A DNA stretch of 11,784 bases, taken from Zasmidium citrigriseum. Lineage: Eukaryota > Ascomycota > Dothideomycetes > Mycosphaerellales > Mycosphaerellaceae. Both the position numbers and the translations under genes were made by a program. Below the pieces are notes generated by a model. The model searched no databases. It was not told where the DNA came from and saw only the letters and a list, made by a program, of their open reading frames with translations. Below, piece by piece: positions 1-8,156 of the stretch. The first letter of the stretch is position 1. Every line of letters begins with the position of its first letter. The stretch covers positions 1 to 11,784 of the forward strand of contig NHNW01000141.1 of assembly GCA_002786025.1 (NCBI GenBank), given 5' to 3'.

Positions 1-300
1 TACTAGCCTAATAGGAGTTAAGCTCGACTAGACTAACCGCCTTAGGAGATTATATACTAGATATATAGTAAGACGGGCTATAAGAAGACGGAATACCCGC
101 TCCTAAAGGATAGTAAACTATAGTAGTTAAAAGATACGCCCGCGGTAACGACCTCCTAGCCGCTATAGGCCTTAAGGATACTAAGGAGACCCTCCCTAAA
201 ACGAAGCGTACTAGATAGGGCGCCGCCCTATACGTTAGTTATATAGAAGAGTAGAGAAGGGCTACGGAGCCCGGGTCTAGGTTAGGAAGGGTCGTAATAA
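1..300 (+). pseudogene. gag: Gag C-terminal remnant with mutated CCHC zinc knuckle
   Basis: In frame 1 the codons at 55, 64, 79 and 94 are TAC, TAT, TAT and TAC, spaced C-x2-C-x4-H-x4-C, with Gly (76) just before the His-position codon and basic residues (Lys at 82 and 85) just after. Read as former Cys/His codons this is the retroviral-type zinc knuckle of Gag nucleocapsid, which binds the element's RNA for packaging. The reading continues as a Gln/Lys/Pro-containing stretch towards about 290. The knuckle is in frame 1 whereas the protease and everything after it is in frame 3, so gag and pol are in a -1 relation. Only the end of gag is in the window; its start and capsid domain are missing. 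RIP stops interrupt it (for example TAG at 58). Confidence 0.72.
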
Positions 301-3300
301 TAGGTCGCGAGCTTATCTAGGTTAATATCGAGCTTAAAGGCCTAGAAGGGCTAAGGACAGTAAAAGGTCTCGTTAATTATAGTACGTAATATAACTTTAT
401 AGATAGTATACTAGTAAAGGACCTCGATCTTAAGCTAAGTAATAAGGGTAATACCCGCTATTGTACGCTAAACAGATAATCCCTCGACGTTATAGGGTAT
501 TATTATATTCCCTTCTCGGTTACTAATACCTAGGGTATAGTATAGGGATACGTAGATAATTTTACGGTTAGACGAATCTACGGGTTCGAGATTGTCCTAG
601 GTATACTATAGCTAGAGCGTTAGAACCTAAATATCGACTTCCTTCGTAAGAAGGTTATATAGGGAACTAAGAGGTATAGGAAATAGAAGCGATTTAATAT
701 TATAGGGGTAACCTAAATATATCCTTCCCTCTTAGACGTAGATATAGTCCTTTACGTATTAAACGTAACTAAAACGGCCTAAGATAAACCGGAACCGCCT
801 ACGCTACCGCTAGAGTATAAATATCTTAGGAGTATCTTCGAAGAAGGCGACGCTTCCCTCCTACTAGATTATAGCCTATACGAGCTTACTATAGAACTAG
901 AAGATAGGAAGATACCCTCCTTTAACCCCCTCTATAACCTATCGGAGATAGAGTTAAAGGTTCTATAGGAGTACTTAGATAAGTACCTAGTAAAGGGGTA
1001 GATCCGACCCTTAAAGTCCCTAATAGGGACGGGGATCCTATTCGCTAAGAAGAAGGATAGGGGATTACAGCTCTACGTAGACTATCGTAGCCTTAATACT
1101 ATTACTATTAAGAATCGTTACCTATTACCGCTTATCTAAGAGTCCTTAGACCGACTTATAGGCGCTAAGGTATTTACCTAGCTAGATATATATAATATCT
1201 ACTATAGGATCCGTATTAAGGAGAGTAACGAGTAGAAAACGGCCTTTAGGACTTATTACGGCTACTTCGAGTATACTATTATACTATTTAGGCTTACTAA
1301 CGTACTAGTAACGTTCTAGAGTTATATTATTAGCGCCCTCTCGGACCTAATCGATACTATCTATATCGTCTACCTAGATAATATCCTTATCTACTCGTAG
1401 GATAAGGAAGAATATATCCGTTATATTACTACGGTACTTAAACGGCTCTAAAGGTATAAGCTTTACGCTAAACTATCTAAGTACGAGTTTAATAGGGACC
1501 GAGTTAGCTTCCTAGAGTACTATATTACCCTAGAAGGAGTCGAGATAGAGCTAGATCGGGTCGATATAGTACGTAACTAGCTAGAACTAGCCTCGATACA
1601 TAATATCTAGATCTTTATTAGGTTTACTAACTACTACTAACGCTTCGTTAAGGACTTCTCTAGTATTATAGCTCCCCTAAACTAGCTTATAGCTAAGAAG
1701 GGGCCCGCTATAGGTGGACGAAGGTAAAGGAAGGAAGAATCCCTATCTTTAGCCCTTATAGACGAAGCTCGCGTAGTATTTACTAAACTTAAGGAAGCCT
1801 TTACCTCCGCGCCTACGCTAAAGTACTTCGACCTATTATTACCTATTAGGGTCGAGACTAACGCCTCTACGTATAGTATCTCGAGTATAATAATATAGCC
1901 TTACGAGTTCTAGAAGAAGTTATAGTATTTTCCTATAGCCTTCTTCTTAAGAAAGATAATACTAGTAGAAAGGAACTACGATACCTATAACGGGGAATTA
2001 CTAGGCGTAGTAGAGTCCTTTAAGTACTAGAGGTACTACTTAGAGGGTACTAGGTACTAGATAGAGCTAGTTACGGACTATAATAACCTATAATAGTTTA
2101 TAATAACTAAGGAGTTAACTAGGAGGTAGGTAAGATAGGCTAAATAGCTAGCTATATTTAACTTTAAGGTTACGTACTAACCTAGAAAGGATAATAGAGT
2201 AGTAGACGTATATAGTAGGAGACCCGACTATATAGAAGAGGACTATTCTAGGCGATAGCTAACGGAAGAAGCCTCTTCTTAGATACTATAAAGGCTAAGA
2301 TAGTAGTTAGGCGGCTAAGATACCTTATCTCCTACTAGGCTAGAGTAAATAGTAGCCTTAATGTCTATAGACGAGCTATAGGGGCCTATTATATACCTCG
2401 CTAGGGTAACTCGTACCTTAGTAGACTATAGTTAAATAGCTCGATCTATTCGCCGCGCTCTTAGGGGGGATAAGGTAGCTTAGAAGGTCCGCGAGGCTAT
2501 ATAGGCCCTAGTTAAGGAGGTATAGACTAGTCGCTAGAAGGATAAATAGGGACTCCTATTCTATAAGGATTCCCTCTATATACTAGATAGTCCTTTACGA
2601 ATAGATATCCTTAGAGAGTACTATAATAACCCCCTCTCGGGCTATTTTAGGTTCTCCTAGACGCTAGCGCTCGTATAGAGGGTATATTACTAGCCGAAGC
2701 TACGAAACTACGTTAAGGACTATACTCGTAGCTATCGAGCCTACTTTCGGGCTAAACCCTAGCGTTATACCCTATATAGACTACTCTACGCCGAACCTCC
2801 TCCTTACGTACTATAGGAGGATCTTACGCTCGATTTCGTTACTAATCTACCCCCTAGTAAGCTAAATAGGTAGGTCTATAACTCTATCCTAGTAGTAGTA
2901 GACAGATTCTTAAAGATAGCCTATTATGTACTATACTAGAAGACGATTACTACTAAGGGCCTCGCTAAGGTATTCCTAAGGGAAATTATCTAATTATATA
3001 GTATTCCGAAGACTCTAGTATTAGACTAGGGCCTAATCCTTACTTCTAAGTTCTAGAGCTCTCTCTACTACTACTTAGGTACTAAGCGAAAGCTAAGTAC
3101 TATATATTACCCCTAGACTAATAGTTAGACGGAGCGTTAGAACTAGACGATAGAGTAGTACCTAAGGGTTTACTACAATTTTAAGTAGGACGACTAGGCT
3201 CGTCTACTATTATTAGCCGAGTTTGCCTATAATAATATACTATATAATATAATAGGTACTACTCCGTTCTAGGTCTATAACGTAAGGGACCCTCGGGTAG

Positions 3301-3920
3301 TAAGATAGCCTAATCTACCCTAGACTAAAGGAGTTTTAGATAAGGCTAAAGCCCTCGTAGGTAAAGTAGTTAAGTTATAGGAGGTACTAAGGGATCGCCT
3401 TCTAAAAGCGAAGGAGGCGTAGGCGAAATAGTATAACAAGTACTATTAGCGCTAGTCCTTCGCCGTAGGGGACTAGGTATACCTCTTAACGAAGTATCTT
3501 AACTCGATACGGGCCTCTAAGAAGCTAGACTATAAGTACGTAGGCCCTTTCCCTATTAAAGCGGTAGTTAATAAGGCCGTATACTACTTAACGCTTCTAG
3601 ATAGTATAAATATCTACCTAACGTTCTATATCTCGCTCCTTAAGCTATATAGGGAACTAGAATTAACCTAAAGGGACTAAGATAACCTATCCTTTATAGT
3701 TAACGAGGCAGAAGTGTTTAAGATTAATAAAATTAAGGACTATCGCGAGGAACGTTTAGGGGAATAGAAGTACTTAGTATCGTAGAAGGGTTATAATTTA
3801 GAAGAAGATACCTAGGAACCCTTAAAGAATATAGAACTAGCCGCGATAAAGGCTTATCGACGGAAATTAGGGAAGAAGGCCTAGTAGAGGGTAACCTTAG
3901 GTAGGAGGAGCCGTCGATAA
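300..3920 (+). pseudogene. pol: Ty3/gypsy Pol polyprotein (protease-RT-RNase H-integrase-chromodomain), RIP-degraded
   Basis: About 1,200 codons in frame 3, interrupted only by TAA/TAG. Protease: the D-S/T-G-type active site at 375-383 now reads Asn-Tyr-Ser, followed by NFI. Reverse transcriptase, about 1000-1620: first catalytic Asp at 1185 in LDIYN, and the YxDD box at 1371-1382 reads YLDN, its second Asp lost by GAT to AAT. RNase H, about 1800-2250: the catalytic positions are Asn (former Asp) at 1860, Glu at 1995 and Asp at 2076. Integrase: HHCC zinc region about 2620-2745 with Tyr in the Cys/His positions; DDE residues Asp 2832, Asp 3024 and Glu 3132, the last two exactly 35 residues apart. 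Chromodomain: 3711-3845. Probable stop at 3918; the stops at 3882 and 3885 may be former Gln/Trp codons. The product would copy the element's RNA and insert the DNA into chromatin. The start is where the frame first reads coherently, not a start codon. Confidence 0.92.
3711..3845 (+). other. Integrase C-terminal chromodomain
   Basis: In the pol frame the segment YLVS-stop-KGY (3771-3794) followed by T-stop-EP (3810-3821) matches the chromodomain core YLVKWKGY...TWEP, with both Trp codons turned to TAG by RIP. The charged stretch before it (3720-3764) and the LKNIE-type tail fit the fold. In chromoviruses this domain is thought to steer integration towards methylated-histone heterochromatin. 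It identifies the clade of the element independently of RT. Confidence 0.85.
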
Positions 3921-4283
3921 GGAAGTAGATTAACGTTAAAGCGGGTTAGCGTTAAAGCGGGTTAGCTAGGTATTAGCTATAATACCCTAGAAGAGCTCGC
4001 GCCCTAAGATCTATAGACCCTTAGGTAGGAAGGCTAGTATTACCTATTATATATATCTTATATATTATATAAATTAAAGAATACTAGTCGGAAGTCCGAA
4101 AAATATCTTATTAATAGCTATCCTAGCCTAAACGCCTACTATATAGGGTATCTCTAATTATATTAGCTAAAAGTAGACCCTTCCTAGAAAATAGGTAAGT
4201 AAAGAGAGTAAGAGAGAGCGGAGTAGCCTAGAAAAGCCTAGAGGGGCGTAGGACGCTCCGCTTAAAGCTATAATACCCTATTA
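3921..4283. other. Non-coding 3' end of retrotransposon, probable 3' LTR region
   Basis: No coherent reading frame was found between the pol stop and the end of the next gene. The stretch holds the 16 bp tandem duplication, a purine-rich run at about 4020-4032 that could be the polypurine tract, and a TATA-rich segment at about 4040-4075, which would suit an LTR promoter. It also holds a 15-mer, agctataatacccta, at 3975-3989 and again at 4266-4280, and a short inverted pair (agcggag about 4216, ctccgct about 4255). A 3' LTR of about 250 bp would fit here, but its ends are inferred, since no second copy is available for comparison. Confidence 0.4.
3935..3966 (+). repeat. Tandem duplication, 2 x 16 bp
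   Basis: The 16-mer gttaaagcgggttagc occurs at 3935-3950 and again at 3951-3966 without any change, just after the probable pol stop. Both copies are identical, so the duplication either follows RIP or both copies had no remaining target sites. Confidence 0.9.
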
Positions 4284-4553
4284 CTAGAGCTTATCGTCGT
4301 CCTTAGCGATAGTATTAGCGAGCTCGGCGTCGCTAATACTAGGAGCGTCGATCTTAAGGATAGTAGCGGCTAGGGTATTCTTACCTAGGTGCTTATTAGC
4401 GATTAGGGTATAGATACGGCGTATATTCTCTACGTAGCGACGCAAATCGGCGTAAGTAGCCTATAACGCCTCTAACTTAGCCTTAGTAGTAGATAGACTA
4501 GGGTTAGCGGGGATAAGGGCGCTAGTAACCTTCTTACGCTTAAGCGAGCCGTA

Positions 4554-4599
4554 CTAAGATAGGTTAGTATAGCTTAAACTAGGGAAAAATAGTACAAAC
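4554..4599 (-). other. Spliceosomal intron, 46 bp
   Basis: On the - strand it begins GTTTGT, has the branch-site-like ACTAAC near its 3' end and finishes TCTTAG. Its removal joins the reading DIDE (codon 4600-4602) to YGSLKRKK (codon 4551-4553) in phase 0, explaining a frame change that otherwise breaks the gene. Confidence 0.65.
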
Positions 4600-4655
4600 C
4601 TCGTCGATATCCTCTAAGGCGCGCTTCTTAGCTAGGTTAGGATCGTAGAAGGGGC

Positions 4656-4705
4656 CTATAAGAATTAGAATTAACTATAACCGTCTAAGATAGTATAGAA
4701 CGTAC
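4656..4705 (-). other. Spliceosomal intron, 50 bp
   Basis: On the - strand it begins GTACGT, has a CTAAT branch-like motif and finishes TTATAG. It is a phase 1 intron: upstream reading DFDES and downstream PFYDPNLAKK only join in frame when exactly these 50 bp are removed. Confidence 0.62.
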
Positions 4706-4916
4706 TAGACTCGTCGAAGTCGCTACTACTACGGTATAAGTAGTACTAACTAGTACCCTTAAACGTACTACCTAAGCTAGTCTTAATACGCTTATATATC
4801 TTACTAGCTATCTCGTAGTACTTAGCGATATCCTAGGCTAAGGCGTTAGCGTTCTTAAGGATATTATAGCGGGCGTCGTTAAAGTAGGCGACCTAGCCGC
4901 GATACTTACTAGGAAT

Positions 4917-4972
4917 CTATAGGAAGTACGATTAGCCTCCGTCTTACTCTAATATTAACTAAAATAGCCTAC
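4917..4972 (-). other. Possible intron, 56 bp
   Basis: On the - strand it begins GTAGGC, contains GCTAATC and ends CTATAG; it joins two coherent frames in phase 0. The 5' splice site is non-typical, and the frame upstream also reads well part of the way into this segment. An indel or another intron (for example one starting at the nearby GTATAT) is possible. Confidence 0.35.
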
Positions 4973-5286
4973 CTAGTAGTATTAGCTAGAACGCTAGGAG
5001 TAGTCGTAGTACTATATATACTAAGTATCCGCTAGCTCGCGATCCTCCTTATCTAGCTACGGGTCGAATATATATATGTCCTCGAGGGCCTTCTTAGTAC
5101 TAGCGGCGCTAACCTTAGCTAAGTAGTTAATATATAGGTTATTATAGTAGGCGGCGTAGGCGTTTATAGCTATAATAGGCGTAGACGGGTTATAATAGTA
5201 ATATTTAATTAATTTTTAACGACGGAGGACGAGGAAGGGACAAAAGGAGGTAGTAGGGGGAATACTACCTTATATTAGCTTATAAT

Positions 5287-5306
5287 ACTCTAGTTAACTC
5301 TAGTTA
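5287..5306 (+). repeat. Tandem 10-mer, two copies
   Basis: The unit actctagtta occurs twice head to tail, followed by a related tctctagaga. It lies in the divergent intergenic region; no function can be assigned. Confidence 0.7.
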
Positions 5307-5600
5307 TCTCTAGAGAGGGGCGGCGTAAGCTATTTAACCCTAGAGAGAGGGTTAGATACCCTAAAGGGCGAACTTACTAAAATAGATAAGTTTATAAAAA
5401 GAAGAAGGTTTAGTAGAGTAGAAAGGAGTCTATATACTATCGCGCTAACGTTACTAGACTTTCCTAGGGGATTCTAACTATGTAAAGGCTATTTATATAT
5501 ATAATTCGCGTAAAGGAGATTTACCTAGTAATCGAGGACGATCTACGTAATTCTTAGGGGTAATATTACGAGGCAATATTTAGCTTTTACGTACTAGGCC

Positions 5601-5640
5601 TATCCTAGGCTATTCCGGGTTATCCTAGGCTATAACGGCC
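5601..5640 (+). repeat. Two 20 bp direct repeats sharing a 13-mer core
   Basis: The 13-mer tatcctaggctat is present at 5601-5613 and 5621-5633, a 20 bp period, with the following seven bases diverged. Two turns of spacing on one face of the helix would suit a pair of factor-binding sites, but this is only inference. Confidence 0.6.
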
Positions 5641-5905
5641 TAGACCCCTATATCTTAGTACGTACCTCCTTTTCTCGCGAGTAAATCCTCTACTCCTCTT
5701 TCTTCTTTATCGAATCGAGTCGTTATCTATATTAATTTAGCCTACGTACTCTTCTACGTAGTTTATAATTTCCTTCCTTCTAACTTGTCTTTTTTTCCTT
5801 AGATACTACTACAAATACACTTATAAGCACTCGTAACGTAACTCGTAACTTTAAACTTTAATTATAAGTAAGTAAGTAATCTTTTAAGCTTATTAAGATA
5901 TCTAC

Positions 5906-5960
5906 GTAAGTTCTTTCTTTTCGTAGTAGTAGTAGAGTAGTAGGCTAACTCGTAATCTAG
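5906..5960 (+). other. Spliceosomal intron, 55 bp
   Basis: It begins GTAAGT, carries GCTAAC about 15 bases before its end and finishes TCTAG. It is phase 2: exon 1 reads ATA-TCT-AC and the next exon supplies the third base. This is the best-formed intron in the window, and it also points to the translation start. Confidence 0.68.
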
Positions 5961-6228
5961 ATACTATCGTCCTTAGTAAGTTAGCTAGTTCTAGTCCGTT
6001 ACTTAAGCTTAGTAGGATACGTAGGTTTAGGTAGGCGATAAGGCGGCTATAGCGAACTTACGTAAGTACGATACGGCTAGCCGTATTATAGAAGTTTAAG
6101 GCGTCGGTATATTAGCTCCTTTACTATATTACTATTACCGTCTAAATCGTCTAGCCTATAACGATTATATAGTATTAGCGGATAGTAGCTCTAAGGTCTA
6201 CGCCTACTATAAAGTTAAGAATCGTATA

Positions 6229-6288
6229 GTATATACTTACCTTTTTACCCTCTAGCTTACTTTTTAGTATATACTAACTTCTATATAG
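6229..6288 (+). other. Spliceosomal intron, 60 bp
   Basis: It begins GTATAT (the RIP product of the common fungal GTATGT), has ACTAAC ten bases before the end, and finishes ATATAG. Its length is a multiple of three, so the frame alone does not prove it. If it is retained, three stops enter the reading; if removed, the Cys-like cluster gains its third member. Confidence 0.6.
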
Positions 6289-6818
6289 GGCTACTACGCT
6301 AGCGACGAGCTAGAGACTCTTCCTCCTACTCTAGAGGAGGTCTCTATAGAGGTAGCGGCTCTATAGTAAGTTTTAATATCTATACTCGTAGTATAGAGGT
6401 AGTACTAATAGTAATCTAGTAAGTCCGTAGCCGAGCTAGACGCTAGCCTTCGGCTAGCTAATACCTAGCTAGCTACGCTCTCTCGAGAGTAGAAGTAGCT
6501 TCGCCTACGCCTAGGCTCTACGGAGTATACTATTCGTAGCTTTTAGTCTTAGGTAGAGGCGGTAGTTATATAGTATAACTATACCGTAGTTTAGGGCTTT
6601 CGAGCCTTTAAGAAGCTCTTCCCTAGCGAGGCTCGCTTGTAGCGTATTAACGAGTAGCTCGTCGTTAATAACTTTAAGAACGAAGTCTCGGCGGTAGCCT
6701 ACTCTACGGCGAGCGCTACTCTCGAGTAGTAGTAGATAGGTAGCTTTTACTATAGTAGTATCCTTTACTACTATTATAAATACGATTACTTTATCTTAGT
6801 ACTTAGATCTTGCCTTAT

Positions 6819-6866
6819 CTAGTCTTAAATCTAGCCTTAAATCTAGCCTTAAATCTAGTCTTATAA
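6819..6866 (+). repeat. Four tandem 12 bp units inside a gene
   Basis: The units ctagtcttaaat, ctagccttaaat, ctagccttaaat and ctagtcttataa follow each other directly. In the gene's frame they read stop-Ser/Pro-stop-Ile, i.e. a former Gln-Ser/Pro-Gln-Ile tetrapeptide repeat. Confidence 0.85.
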
Positions 6867-7074
6867 CTCTAATAGCTCCTCGTAGTCTAATTTTATTAAT
6901 TATAATAGGAGTTTCTCGCACTCTTATTAGCTAGCCGCTAGAAAGTACTATAAACGACGATTTAAGCCGGTTCTATAATTTACTAACTTTATAAGCTTTA
7001 TAACCCCTAAAGCCGGCTTCTAAAGCTAGCCCTCCGATATTAGTATTTCGCCGTATATTACTTATATTTTATAA

Positions 7075-7649
7075 TATTAATATATACGATAGATTATACC
7101 TAGAAGACGGTCCGCTAACTAAATTTAGACTATAAATCTATTATAGTTGTAAAGAAATACTAGCTTAAAGTTTCTAGCTTATAATCTAGCTTTAGGTAGG
7201 TAAATCTTTAACGTTATACTTCCGTATAGATTTTAAGGTATAACGGTCTCGAGGTTACCTACTACTATACTACGAGTACTATATGTACTACCCTTCCGCC
7301 CTCTTAAAGGGTATATAAGGGTATCTTACCTCTACCCCCGAACCCCCTTTAATATCTTCTACCGCAATATACGTCTATTAGACGTATATTACGGTGTCTA
7401 TAGCTTCTTCTAGTAACTCTAAACGAAGTATTATATACGTTTTAAAGTTCTCTACCCGTAATATCTCTCTAGCGAACTATAATACACGATTTAAGGTATA
7501 TCTTCTATAGCTTAGTTAGTTTTTACCTTATAAAGATAAGTATATTACAAAATCTAGTTATCTATAATTCCCCTTAATTTCAATTAAACTATAGAAAATC
7601 TAAATATATTTAATCCCTATTAATCGATCGATATTATTAGTTCTTAAGT
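7075..7649. other. Intergenic region between converging genes
   Basis: No coherent frame was found between the 3' end of the + strand gene at 7074 and the - strand gene's last stop at 7650. The region keeps somewhat more CA/TG than the rest (for example 7146, 7282, 7364, 7393, 7484, 7548 and 7579). It holds the inverted repeat at 7361-7395 and a TATA-like gggtatataag at about 7309-7319 preceded by a C/T-rich stretch. Expected content would be two 3' untranslated ends. Confidence 0.4.
7361..7395. repeat. Inverted repeat, 15 bp arms with 5 bp loop
   Basis: The left arm 7361-7375 (accgcaatatacgtc) and the right arm 7381-7395 (gacgtatattacggt) are complementary at 14 of 15 positions around tatta. 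The single mismatch is what one TG-to-TA change in the right arm would give, so the ancestor was probably perfect. It lies between two converging genes, where a 3' RNA hairpin is conceivable. A protein-binding palindrome or a remnant of a small inverted-repeat element are alternatives. Confidence 0.8.
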
Positions 7650-7815
7650 TTAAAAGCTAATTCGATAATTTAGGTAATTAATACCTTCTTTTTTGTACTA
7701 TTTAATACCTCTAACCTAAATAACAATACTACTACGCCTACGAATATACTACTAGCGTATATATATAGTATTCTTAGTATCTATAATACTAGGTATTACT
7801 ACCGAGATACCCGTA

Positions 7816-8156
7816 CCTTTCCTTATATACGCTAAGGCTAGTATATAAATATCCCTACTACGAGTAATACTACTACTACTACGTAAGTAAATTTAGCCTT
7901 ATCTTAGCTATATCCTCGGAAAGGCGATTATAGTACTTTACGTATAGGAGGTAGGACTAGATAGTAATACCTCTAAGCTAGTAGCTACGAGTATCTATAT
8001 AACTATAGCTATAGGTAACTACCTACTCCCTATTAAAATATTAGAGATATTAGAGATATTAGAGCCTTTCCTTATATACGCTAAGGCTAGACTAGATAGG
8101 CTCTTACTACGAGTAACGCTACTACTACTACGTAAGTATACTTAGCCTTATCTTAG
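7816..8156 (-). repeat. In-frame internal duplication, 92 bp copies 249 bp apart
   Basis: 7816-7907 and 8065-8156 align without gaps. They share cctttccttatatacgctaa at one end and tagccttatcttag at the other, with roughly a dozen differences, mostly in the middle. The 249 bp offset is exactly 83 codons, so both copies are read in the same frame of the - strand gene. Between them, 8040-8064 has attagagat nearly three times in tandem. Confidence 0.88.
8040..8064 (+). repeat. Tandem 9-mer attagagat, 2.8 copies
   Basis: Two full copies (8040-8048, 8049-8057) and a seven-base partial (8058-8064). In the - strand gene's frame this encodes a Ser-Asn-Ile repeat. Confidence 0.85.

Larger units (their letters stand above)
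1..4280 (+). mobile_element. RIP-inactivated Ty3/gypsy chromovirus LTR retrotransposon, 5' part outside window
   Basis: The order seen on the + strand is CCHC zinc knuckle, aspartic protease, reverse transcriptase, RNase H, HHCC/DDE integrase and chromodomain. This is the Ty3/gypsy order (integrase after RNase H), and the chromodomain puts it in the chromovirus branch. All losses seen are CpA-type transitions: stops at former Gln/Trp codons and Tyr at former Cys/His codons. The pol frame holds from about 300 to 3920, so no frame-changing indel has occurred there. The 5' LTR, primer binding site and most of gag lie left of the window. The 3' limit is set provisionally at 4280, the end of a repeated 15-mer; true LTR ends cannot be fixed because TG..CA termini would themselves have been mutated to TA..TA. 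Confidence 0.9.
4284..5173 (-). pseudogene. Unidentified intron-containing gene, about 245 codons, RIP-degraded
   Basis: Read on the - strand from an ATA (former ATG) at 5171-5173 to a stop at 4284-4286. The frame changes three times, and each change is accounted for by a short GT..AG segment: 4917-4972, 4656-4705 and 4554-4599 (56, 50 and 46 bp). Removing them leaves 738 bp, 246 codons including the stop. The exon readings look protein-like: an Ala/Tyr-rich N-terminus with IFDP then LDKEDRELADT, a middle with IPSKYRG and AYFNDARYNILKNANALA, then PFYDPNLAKKRALEDIDE, and a Lys/Ala-rich C-terminus with a possible short helix ending AKDDDKL. Internal stops are TAA/TAG at presumed Gln/Trp codons. 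I recognise no family and see no transposase, polymerase or recombinase motif. It diverges from the gene at 5898 and its 3' end abuts the retrotransposon. The gene model is a reading, not a proven transcript; the first intron and the start are the weakest parts. Confidence 0.6.
5174..5897. promoter_or_regulatory. Divergent intergenic region, presumed bidirectional promoter
   Basis: These 724 bp separate the presumed starts of the - strand gene (5173) and the + strand gene (5898). No coherent frame was found. Contents: a 10-mer actctagtta repeated directly at 5287-5296 and 5297-5306, a 13-mer tatcctaggctat at 5601-5613 and 5621-5633, and CT-rich tracts at about 5660-5710 and 5770-5800, such as often precede fungal starts. 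A small patch at 5810-5830 keeps four CA dinucleotides, more than any other 25 bp of the window. The promoter role is inferred from position. Confidence 0.45.
5898..7074 (+). pseudogene. Unidentified gene with Cys-like cluster and Gln-rich coiled coil, about 353 codons
   Basis: The start is taken at ATA 5898-5900 (former ATG, after AAG), because exon 1 (5898-5905, reading Met-Ser-Thr) joins the main frame 1 reading only when the intron 5906-5960 is removed. A second intron, 6229-6288, keeps the frame. The N-terminus is Gln-rich (many TAA/TAG). Codons at 6199, 6208 and 6292 are TAC/TAT spaced C-x2-C-x7-C after splicing, with Lys/Arg between: a possible small zinc-binding cluster. From about 6340 to 6720 the reading is rich in Leu, Glu, Arg, Ala and former Gln, with heptad-like spacing (LDASLRLANT, FRAFKKLFPSEARL), suggesting a coiled coil. 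At 6819-6866 four 12 bp units encode a Gln-Ser/Pro-Gln-Ile repeat. The last stop considered is 7072-7074. The spliced length is 1062 bp, a multiple of three. No enzyme motif is seen; a DNA- or RNA-binding or structural role is only a guess. Confidence 0.6.

Noticed and set aside
1..3920. An alternative genetic code with TAA/TAG read as Gln
   Set aside because: Stops also replace Trp codons (for example in the chromodomain, KGY and EP contexts), Cys/His became Tyr, and splice and intergenic sequences show the same CA/TG loss. Mutation explains all of it; recoding does not.
4036..4045. Exact start of the 3' LTR at tagtattacc
   Set aside because: It follows a purine-rich run and could derive from a TG start, but no matching terminal sequence was found at a 3' end, so the boundary is not claimed.
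6199..6294. A Zn(2)Cys(6) binuclear cluster of fungal transcription factors
   Set aside because: Only three Cys-type codons with C-x2-C-x7-C spacing are seen after splicing; the six-cysteine pattern and its x6 spacing are not met.
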